NCBI GenBank assembly: GCA_012274445.1
Contig: JAAROD010000033.1
Coordinates: 1,488,001 to 1,552,000, forward strand
DNA from: Sclerotiophoma versabilis
Taxonomy: Eukaryota; Ascomycota; Dothideomycetes; Pleosporales; Didymellaceae
Reading direction: 5' to 3'
DNA: 64,000 bases
Shown: one piece after another, positions 22,743 through 31,869 of the stretch
Numbering within the stretch: the stretch's first letter is position 1
Layout: every line of letters begins with the position of its first letter
The notes under the pieces: model-generated
Told to the model about the DNA's origin: nothing
Seen by the model: only the letters and a program-made list of their open reading frames with translations
Databases searched by the model: none
Made by a program: the position numbers and the translations under genes

Positions 22743-23122
22743 TATCTAGCTTAAAGGTTAAGTTAAGATTTAAAGATAAACTTAATTAATAAAGTTAAAA
22801 ATACTACTATAAGAGTAGTATTCCTACTTACTATTAAGGGTTAGAGTGGCCTTCTAACGAGTATGCATTTGTCCTAACTACAGAAGCAGAAAGATAGAGG
22901 AAAGAGGTTTCTCTCCTTCGTACAAGATATATCTCCTAACGCTAAGCTTGCTTGGCAAGGCACGTGTACAGGTCTTGTACGTAGTCTTATACTCCTAGGG
23001 CTTAGCCTATAACACTTACTATATACTTTAATAAAATTAATAGCTTACTAAGCTTTATATAAACTATATAAGCTAGGCTTACTAGGCTTAATATAAGCTG
23101 CGTAAGCTTATTATATATAATC
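22743..23122. repeat. TA-rich host repeat right of pogo element
   Basis: 22745-22835 repeats parts of 16607-16930. A less damaged segment at 22850-23000 has near-normal base composition. The final 108 bp (23015-23122) are copy 2 of the unit at 16926-17032. The pogo element therefore looks nested in, or next to, a member of the same repeat family that lies left of the GT2 gene. Confidence 0.7.
23015..23122 (+). repeat. Dispersed repeat unit, copy 2
   Basis: Begins CTTACTATATACTTTAATAA and ends TATATATAATCT, matching copy 1 at 16926-17032 in the same orientation. Confidence 0.75.
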
Positions 23123-23463
23123 TAAAGAAGGTGCTGCCCTAGAGAATTGGAGAGTAGCTATAGCCCGTGCGTTTCAGGCGAACAGACTTTTGGCTAAGTA
23201 CTGTAGTTTACCAAAAGAAATATACAGGTCCACTTTATTAGGTTCATATCTTCTAAAGGGCCGATATGAAATCCACGGCTATAAAATGCCTGCATGCCTT
23301 GTTAAGGTGACGTGGCGGACACTGTGTGCCTGGCACTATCGAGCGAAGCTCCAAGTAACAGCTACCCAGAACCTATCAACAAAGCCAGAACTAAAATAAA
23401 GGAAGCAGGAAATTGAGTTTTTCGCTTTAATCGTGGAGACTTTCTATCTAAGCTTTCTAGAAT

Positions 23464-24597
23464 ATGAAGCTACTCATGAAATGTTCTCTTTTCTGTCTGG
23501 CCCTGTACATTGTTTGGTATTTTCAACATGCTCCTACCCACCACGGGTACTATCAATTGGAGGATGATTATTCACCTTCTTTATTTTTCGACAAGTTCAA
23601 TTTCTTCGAGGTAAGTTTGACTCGATCTCATTGCGGCTTGCGGTTCCAATAGAATGTACGAGTAGACTTATTCCAATCTTAGGAGAATGACCCTACTGGA
23701 GGTTATGTTGACTATGTATCCCAAGCCGATGCACTAGCAAGCGGATTGATCAAGGTACAGGGATCGAGTGTATACCTTGGAGTAGATCATTCAACCGAAG
23801 CGCAAGGGCGCGGCAGACGCAGCCTTCGGGTGGAATCCAAGAAATCATATAATCACGGCTTGTTTATATTGGATTTGTTCCATATGCCAGCTTCTATATG
23901 TGGTGTATGGCCTGCTTTGTAAGACACTCCTTTGTGCTTTCTACCGAACTGCATCAAAATGTTGAAGTCTTTGACTGACAAACCTAGTTGGACTATAGGA
24001 CTCAATCAACCATGGCCTGAGCTCGGGGAGCTAGATATAATTGAAGGAATCAACTCTGAAAGTCATAACAACATTGCACTCCATACTCAAAAAGGATGCT
24101 CAATCAAAGATGGCGGTGACTTTACCGGTCGGGTTGATACCTACGATTGTTATGTGGAGGCCCCTAACCAATACAAAAACATCGGCTGTAAAATCATCGC
24201 CAACCAAACAAATTCATACGGTAACGCTTTCAATACAGATGGAGGGGGGATTTATGCAATCGAATGGACAAGCAACGCAATCCAAGTTTGGTTTTTCCCG
24301 CGTGGGGATATTCCTACCAACGTAGTGTCAGACCGCCCAACGCCGATGGGTTGGGGGTTACCACTAGCAAAGTTTTCGGGATCTTGCGAGTTGGATTCTT
24401 TTCTAAGAAATCAAAACCTTGTTTTCAACATAACGTTCTGCGGAGCATGGGCTGGTCAGGTATGGGACGCTGATCCAATCTGCAGCAAGAAGGCAAAGAC
24501 GTGCAAAGACTTTGTAAAGATGTATCCGGAGGAGTTTGTGGATGCGTTTTGGGGCATCAACAGCCTCAAGACGTTTCAATTGAGTCATTCTAATTAG
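23464..24597 (+). CDS. GH16 endo-beta-glucanase / glucanosyltransferase
   Basis: Secreted or membrane-anchored enzyme acting on beta-1,3- or beta-1,3(1,4)-glucans. Exons 23464-23610, 23683-23918 and 23988-24597 join in phase to 330 aa. The N-terminus MKLLMKCSLFCLALYIVWYF is a signal peptide or anchor. Family landmarks are FFEENDPTGGYVDYVS, WPAFWTIG (split by intron 2) and the catalytic motif ELDIIEG with both glutamates. YAIEWTS, WGLPLAKF and the C-terminal CGAWAGQVW follow in GH16 order. Cysteines GCSI and CELDS resemble the fungal GH16 group with conserved disulfides. It follows the GT2 gene in the same orientation, which suggests a shared role in making and trimming one glucan; that link is inference. 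Confidence 0.92.
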
Positions 24598-25434
24598 TAG
24601 AGATGTATCTGGATATTCACAGCATTATTTTGTTTGAAAGCAAAGAGTCAAAGTGCTGAATAGACAGGTTTAGTTACCAGCGAAGACAATGCCTAAGGGT
24701 TAGCATACGAGAATTTTGTGAGGAATCGCCTCGTAATCTATTTGAGCATGTTTCGATGGTTATCTTGCATCGCACTGTAATACAGTAATCATAAGGCTGT
24801 GAAGATTGCTATACTTGCAGTTTACTTGCTCTTTTCCAGTATTTCACTAGTCACGTACGCACTTTACGCGTCAACACTTATATTGAGCTATTAGTCCCTC
24901 TCTAAAGCCCCTAAACGCCTAACAGAGAGTGCTAACATAGCTTAAAGAAGTTTATAATCTGCTAAATGATAGCACATACTTGCTAAGAAAGCGTGTTAGT
25001 TTCTGCGTCCATGCGCGTATCAGTCAGAGTTGGGCGATAGTTGTTTTAACCAGTAATAATAACGAAATATTAGAACTTCAACATAAGATACTTCTACTAA
25101 TGTTATAGATATTAGAAATTACCTAGTACTACAGTAGAATATATAAGTACTTTCTATAAGAACATAGACAAATATGTGCGAAGATTCATTGTATGAACAA
25201 TTCTGCTAGAATCCTGGAATTTGCAAGGTCTTTGAACCTTCTACGAGAACGGCTTAGTATAGAAAATAGTATACTTAAGGTAACTTTCATAATTCACATG
25301 TCTTGATTCGAACCTTTTATAAGCTGTATTGATGCGGGAAATCGCCGGGCCCCGGATTTTGTGAACAATATCGAATGAACAGTAGTATGCAGCGAATCTG
25401 AATAAGATGGGCACCAAACATACCCTGAAGAAAT

Positions 25435-25468
<34 letters not shown>

Positions 25469-25551
25469 GACATGTAAAAGTAGATGAGGGTGGTCTTGAG
25501 CGTCCATTCCTTCGACCGGGATACTTCGCTGCCTCGTCCTTGCATGCGTGA
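24598..25551. other. Intergenic with (TA)n microsatellite
   Basis: AT-rich tail of the island. A (TA)n run of about 28 bp lies at 25438-25465. No gene is supported. A tRNA-like GGTTCGAATC at about 25306-25315 on the minus strand has no matching stems. Confidence 0.5.
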
Positions 25552-25917
25552 TCAGAGCTTGCTCTTCTCCTTGCCCTCCCTCTCTGTCTGCTTCCCAAAA
25601 TTAGACTCGCTCGTCTCCGCCTTCAAGCTTGTTGGATCGCCCAATTGGGTCTTGTTGACTTGCTTTCCATCCGAGTTCGCGAGTGTGCCTCTGACCTTCT
25701 TGGAGTGAGGAAGGTCGTCATCATTCGTGTCTGACGATGAGTTTGAGACCAGTGACGAAGTGGCTTTCTGATTCTCTGGCGTTGGTGGATCATCATTCTC
25801 TGGCTTCAGCGAGACATGGTCTCCCAGCCGTGGTGGGTTGCTACCCGATTTGATGGCGGCCTGTGTCTTGGGGTTATCGAATGTTCCGCGGACAGTCTTG
25901 GAGTGTGGCTTCGACAT
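25552..25917 (-). CDS. Small hydrophilic protein with internal duplication
   Basis: 121 aa, ATG at 25917, one exon. The protein is two degenerate copies of one unit: residues 4-38 (PHSKTVRGTFDNPKTQ ... LGDHVSLKPE) and about 70-104 (PHSKKVRGTLANSDGKQ ... LGDPTSLKAE). The spacer is Ser/Asp/Asn-rich, and there is no membrane segment or cysteine. I do not recognise a named family; it looks like a low-complexity, possibly disordered fungal protein. The repeat conservation within an ATG-started frame is the main evidence that it is real. Confidence 0.65.
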   Translation of the reverse strand: MSKPHSKTVRGTFDNPKTQAAIKSGSNPPRLGDHVSLKPENDDPPTPENQKATSSLVSNSSSDTNDDDLPHSKKVRGTLANSDGKQVNKTQLGDPTSLKAETSESNFGKQTEREGKEKSKL

Positions 25918-26607
25918 GATGATATGGTTGTGGAACAGTATCTATTAGGTTTGGACTTGGTTGGCTGCAAAGGCATAAGAAGGCAGTTCTCTCTACAGAT
26001 TACAGCAGATTCTCAATGTCTTATGACAAGACTTGAGCGAGAGCCTCGGTAACGCATCATCGACCCTGAACCTGGGGTAAGTGCGCGTTGACGGTTTGCG
26101 TCTTTGACAGTTGATTAGCGCGTATTGATGACGTCTGCATTCTGTTGACTTGTGGAACGTGCATGTGAGAGACGCCCCTAGTAGTAATCCTGCCCGCTGT
26201 CGAAAAAGGATGTTAGAAGACGGAATTAGTGTACGTTTCCTTGTAGCAAGGACATTGCTTGTGCCTGCTCAGCTGGCATCTTTGGCATAAAGTCGAGCTT
26301 GCTCACGACTCTCATGATGCGCCTCGGTGTCGAAAGCAACTACAAGACACAAATGAACTCGAGAAGAAGACGAGCAACAATTGCTGCAGAGGGTATGATC
26401 TTGTAAGACCCTCAAAGGTAATCCTCGTATGTCACTGAGCAAGTAGAGGAAGTTTATTCTGTGAGAAGGTTGTGGTCTAGGAGCGGGTGCGCTAGCGTAT
26501 CTACTCGCGCCGTACAGCCTTGCAGCCTCACCACAACCTCGGCACTTTCCCATGGCAATGTCAGCAGGTCCGCTGCAGCGACAACACACCGGCCACAAAC
26601 CACCACC
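25918..26607. other. Divergent promoter region
   Basis: 690 bp between the starts of the small repeat protein (minus) and the thioesterase (plus). The frame of the latter is open from 26422 but contains no upstream ATG. Confidence 0.5.
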
Positions 26608-27230
26608 ATGATGGAGGCCGACATTATCAGATTATCATCGATTCCATGGGCTGCCGAGCTCGTCAACGACAAGCGCTGGACGCCCACAAAGAGCTCCAAT
26701 CGATTTCCGAAGCCTACGGGCGAGGATTCGTTCTTCGCAGAGACGCTTGACACCGGCCGCACGATTCGAACGATGTTGACATTGAGACCAACAAAAGTAG
26801 AAGAGGGCGATCTGGCGTACAACGAACTCTTGGTTATCCTAGATCTGGGCGACGGTCTCAATGGCTACCCTCAAGTCCTGCATGGAGGCTTCGCCGCTAC
26901 ACTTTTAGACGAAACTTGCGGAGGCCTGATTCAGCTGAATGTGTCCGAGAAAGTGAAGAGGCTGGGCCCTCAGCATGCTACGAATTACCTCACAGCCTGT
27001 AAGTGAATCTGCTAGTTAGAGCTGTTGGCGTCAAGGCTAATCAGGATGCGACAGATCTGAACACAGCCTACAAGAAGCCGATCCCAGTTCCTGGTCCCGT
27101 GTTATGTACCGCAAAGATAGAGCGAAAAGATGGCAGGAAGCTATACATAAGTGCGACGATCGAGGACGGTGCAGGCACCGTGTACACTACTGGGGAGTGT
27201 ATGTTCGTCGAAGTCAAACCGAAGCTATGA
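26608..27230 (+). CDS. Hotdog-fold thioesterase (PaaI/THEM4-like)
   Basis: Predicted acyl-CoA thioesterase. Exons 26608-26998 and 27055-27230 (56-bp intron with CTAAT branch and CAG acceptor) join in phase to 188 aa. The hotdog core is visible: LVILDLGDGLNGYPQVLHGGFAATLLDETCGGL, with HGG and the Asp/Glu pair DE of the helix, followed by TAYLNTAYKKPIPVPGPVLC and ATIEDGAGTVYTTGECMFV. Two adjacent ATGs stand at 26608 and 26611; the upstream residues are Arg/Ser/Thr-rich like a mitochondrial presequence but have no ATG, so an extra 5' exon is possible. Confidence 0.85.
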
Positions 27231-29041
27231 AGCATGTTCTGTGCCCGAGTTGCTTGATACTTCTCCAACAGCAGGTCATGGCGTATTTGGCCGTACGGCC
27301 TCGGACGTTATCTCCAGATGTCAAGGCATCTGACATCCAGTGGTACTAGACGTCACATGTATTTAGAAGGCACAAGTCTGAACGGATCCTGCCCAGAAAG
27401 AGAAAGACGGCCTAGCATATCAAACCGTGGCAAGACCTTGCTGCCTCGGTACTCATGAGACACGGCAAGCCGTAGCATGACCGACTGTAGCGACATCTTC
27501 CCCGAGACTTCTGCTGTGGCGCCATGGTGCAGTCTTAGAAGATGATCTACAAGGAACTTGCAAGCTCTGTCCTATCCCATTAAAGAGATACTCACAATGA
27601 TTGGTTCGGGTTGCGCTAAAGGCAAATCGTCTCGAGCACATGACTGGTCGAAAGCCAAGCTCCTTAATATCCGTTAGGGCCATCTGATTTACCTCGTGCA
27701 ACTCTTCGGCTCTAGGTCTCCCATTCGAGCTGCAGAAGTCTGGGGTACGTCCGTGTTATATGCGATCCGCAACAGGCATCAACTCCGATCACTACTCCTA
27801 GCAAGGATGTGTGTTTTCCCTATACCCTTTATCTCGACTACCGTCAATCAACGCATAGAATTCGACTAGAGATCTACGCGCCGCGTTTCAGGTTTACTTT
27901 TGCCCTTGCATGCATGCAACGATCTTGAGGCCTTCACGACATCTCATTTGGAACAGTCTTGCAACTGCTGCAGTACAGTCAATTTTGGGTTCTGCAGCGT
28001 TAGATTGAGGTCATCTTTCCACACCCACGACATCGTGTCTTAGATGGCGCATGCGACTAGTCAAATCTAACAGCCTCATGTGCAAAGAACCTTGAAAGGC
28101 TTCGGTGGTGTGTCTGTGGCTTGGCGCTCCAATGCATGCACGCGCGCATTGCGGAAGAGGTCATGTCGCAACTTCCGTAGACGTGGAAGGTAGATGCAGT
28201 GTAACACAGTCACCAAGTCAGCCCGTGGCCTCATCCCCACAAACCACTATGGCCACGAGGCAGGAGAACAGACGGCGGGTGTTTACACCAAACGCTAAAA
28301 CTACAGTAGCAGCGGCGATGACTTCCAGAACGGTTATGAACATCTGGCGGGGAAATTTGGGGTTTTCATCATCACATGCCTCCATCTTGTGTCGCATTGT
28401 GGTTGGACGTGGTTGGATATGGTTCGACGGGGATTAAACGGTGTCGAGCCGACCCGGTGACGTGTTGCTATTCCAGGTTAGCCCCTCGACCTTTTCGACG
28501 ATTCCGTACTCTGCTTCGACACTTTGTCCTTGCTTTCATGGGACCCTCATTTTACTCAATGCACGTATGCGCTCCGTACTAGACCGCGTCAGCTCAACCA
28601 AGAGAGGGATTGATGGCAAACATTATGGAATGTCATAATGCGAAACGGGACCTTGTTTGCAAGAACACCAACCGAAGTTCATCCTGGCATATGACCGTTC
28701 ATTCAAGGACCAGGCAGTGGAGTAGGTCTGCTGTTGCGACCAGTCATAAGGGCTTCCTATGCTCCCTGGAATGCTCGGCTGCCCCCAGGCATCCCTATGG
28801 ATGACCAGGTGTCTCTTGGAGGGGCAGGGGTTCACTGACTCCTTCCCACAACTCCTCTCCATTAGTGGGGCAAAAAGAAAATGGGCTTTCACTCTGAGAT
28901 AAATAGACACGTTGCTCCTGCCGCAAAAGTGGATTCTCACAGGCTTTCTTCTCCGCTTACTTGAGTACGCGTGCCTTGAGTGCGATCTTTCCTTGTTCAA
29001 AAGCCTGCATAACGCCTCTGGCGTACAACGCCCACACAATC
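27231..29041. other. Long intergenic region upstream of GH55
   Basis: 1.8 kb with no gene I can support. Overlapping short ORFs on both strands (for example 28105-28437 and 28623-29039) lack family features or real ATGs. The last 300 bp should be the GH55 promoter. Confidence 0.5.
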
Positions 29042-31614
29042 ATGCAGGTCCTCTCAATCGTGCTCTGCCTTTGTGCAGCTGTCACTCAGAGTGCGGTCGT
29101 AGGTAAGCTCTTCAAGGATGTAGTTATTAAGGTTATGCACCTCACTTACCTCTTTTGACAGCTCCACTTCCTCGAGCTGCAGATGCTGCATCCACAAGCT
29201 TTGATGCAGTCGCTTTGGACAAGAAACTACAGTCGCGAGCACTTGTTGATGGCTACTGGATGAACGACTTGTCCGGCAAGGGCATCGCTGCATTCAACCC
29301 AAACCCAGCTGCCTACAAGGTTTTTCGAAATGTAAAGGAATATGGCGCAAAGGGTAAGTTATCCACCGCGTATATTGAAGCCTGGCTTACTTTCATAAGG
29401 CGACGGTGTCACTGACGACTCGGATGCAATCAACCGTGCAATCAGCGACGGAAACCGCTGCGGGCCCTCGGTATGCGACTCGTCAACTGACACCCCCGCG
29501 GTCGTGTATATTCCCTCTGGCACATACCTCATTAGCAAACCGATTATCTTCTACTACATGACTCAGCTCATCGGCAACCCTCGAAGCCTACCGATTCTCA
29601 AAGCTTCGGCGAACCTCGAAGCTTTGGCTTTGATCGATGGAAGTCCTTATAACAACAACGATGGTTCACCTGGTTGGATTTCTACCAACTTGTTCATGCG
29701 TCAAATCCGAAATTTGATCATCGATGGCACTGCGAGGCCCCCAACTAAGGGCTTCCAAGCGATTCACTGGCCGGCTTCCCAGGCAACCACGATTCAGAAT
29801 GTCAAGATTCGCATGACCCAATCAGCAGACTCTGTCCATGCTGGTATCTTCGTGGAGAACGGCAAGTCCACTAGTAATATTTACATGATTTGTACTGACT
29901 CTAGTTAGGATCCGGTGGTCACATGGCTGACCTCGACATCGAGGGAGGGCTGTACGGAATGAACATTGGCAACCAGCAGTTCACCATGCGCAATGTCAAG
30001 ATTTCCAAGGCTGTCGTTGGTATCTCACAAATCTGGAACTGGGGTTGGCTGTACTCCGGCCTGACAATCAGCGACTGCGGTACCGCCTTCTCTATGACCA
30101 ACGGAGCACAAAGCAACAAGCTTGAGGTTGGTTCAGTTGTCATCATCGACAGCGAGATTACCAATTGCCCTACTTTTGTTGATCAGGCCTGGACAAAGAG
30201 CACAACCCCCATCGGCGCCGGACAGCTTGTCATCCAGAATGTTAAGCTCAACAACGTACCGATTGCAGTCAAAGGGCCCAGTGGTGCCACAGTTCTCGCA
30301 GGTGGTTCCATAACTATCGGCACTTGGGGCCAGGGCAACAGGTATACGCCTAACGGGCCGGAGAAATTCCAAGGCCCTATGACAACAGCAGCCCGCCCTG
30401 CAGGGCTTCTGGAAAATGGCAAGTTTTACTCAAAGTCAAAGCCTCAGTATGAGAACTTGGCTACAAGTGATTTTGTAAGTGCCCGTAGCTCTGGCGCAAC
30501 AGGTAACGGCAACACCGACGATACCGCTGCTATACAGAAAGCCATAAGTCAGGCTATATCGCAGAACAAGGTTCTATTCTTTGAGCATGGTGTCTACCGA
30601 GTTTACAACACACTCGATTTCCCACCTGGTCTCCGTGCGGTCGGTGAGACTTTTTCAGTGATCATGGGCTCTGGCAGTAACTTTGCAGACCAAAACAACC
30701 CAAGACCTGTTGTTCGCGTTGGTAAAAATGGGGAGAGTGGAAGCATCGAATGGTCAGACATGATTGTGCAGACTCAAGGAGGCACTCCTGGTGCGAAGCT
30801 CATTGAGTACAACCTGAGAACCGCCCGTGGTTCAGGTATCTGGGACGTTCACACACGCGTTGGAGGAGCCAAAGGTACTGGGCATCAGGTTGCGCAGTGT
30901 CCTACCGGATCGATCAAGCCCCAGTGCTATGCCGCCCACACTAATGTCCATATCACCAGCTCCGCTTCAGGAGCTTACTTCGAGGTAAGCAGAGACCCAA
31001 ACGATACTGATCTGTACTAACATTTCCAACAGAATAACTGGTTCTGGACAGCAGACCATGACCTTGACGATTGGAACTCAACACGTGTTTCTATCTTCAC
31101 TGGTCGTGGTCTTCTAGTCGAGGGCAGAGGCACATGGCTGTGGGCAAACGGCGTCGAACATCACGCCTTATACCAGTACCAGTTCAGCAAAGCATCAGAC
31201 GTCTTTGCCGGTTTCATCCAGACCGAAACGCCATACTACATGCCTACGCCTGATGCACTCAGTCAGCCATACGTACGACAGACAGCCTACAACGATCCCG
31301 TCTACACCGCTGGTCAGCGCGCCTGGGGACTTCGTGTCGTCGACTCAAGCAACGTTCTCATCTATGGCGGTGGCCTCTACTCCTTCTTCACCAACTACGA
31401 TGTGTCTTGCAGCGACCCTAATGCGCCAAACGGCAAAAGAATCTGTCAGAATCAGATTCTGAGTCTCGAGGGAGCAACGAGCTTCCAGGCATTTGCATTG
31501 AGCGAGGTTGGAGTCGAACAAATGCTGACCATCAATGGTGAAAACAAGGCACTGTGGTCTGACAACCTGAGCGTGTATCCGAACACCATTGGCTACATCA
31601 AGTACAATATCTAG
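29042..31614 (+). CDS. GH55 exo-beta-1,3-glucanase, secreted
   Basis: Extracellular glucanase with a double right-handed beta-helix fold. Exons 29042-29102, 29162-29353, 29400-29861, 29909-30984 and 31033-31614 join in phase to 790 aa. A signal peptide (MQVLSIVLCLCAAVTQSAVV) is followed by two homologous pectate-lyase-like halves, each opened by a DGVTDDSDAINRAI- or GNTDDTAAIQKAI-type motif. Other family text includes QLIGNPRSLPILKAS, WNWGWLYSGL, NWFWTADHDLDDW and WLWANGVEHHALYQYQF. Intron 3 starts with GC (GCAAGT at 29862) and ends TAG at 29908: only this splice restores the conserved ENGSGGHMADLDIEGG. The enzyme trims beta-1,3-glucan for nutrition, autolysis or attack on other fungi. Confidence 0.95.
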
Positions 31615-31869
31615 GTGCATCCAAGATTATTGTTGCAGCCATCCTTGGTGTATATAGGTTGCATTAGCGGCGTAGTTCATTTCTTTGTGGATAGTGTGTG
31701 GATGCTTACAGCGAATATCATATCATATCATAGTCATTCTTGGAAAGCTCTTCAACATCTCGTCATCGCTTCATTTGGGGGGTATCTCTCGTGTCTATTG
31801 TCTATATGCTATGCTCGTGATTCTGTGGATTCGCACTGCGTTGAGCTGTCCAACCGGCTTCTTTCGAGC

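Noticed and set aside
16190..23122. A complete LTR retrotransposon between the LTR and the right repeat block
   Set aside because: No second copy of the 211-bp LTR, no Gag-Pol text, and direct target duplications on both sides of the single LTR show it is solo.
23190..23399. 69-aa plus-strand ORF upstream of the GH16 gene
   Set aside because: No domain, no splice link to the GH16 start and located at the repeat border.
25300..25320. GGTTCGAATC B-box-like sequence on the minus strand
   Set aside because: No A box or cloverleaf in the preceding 80 bases.
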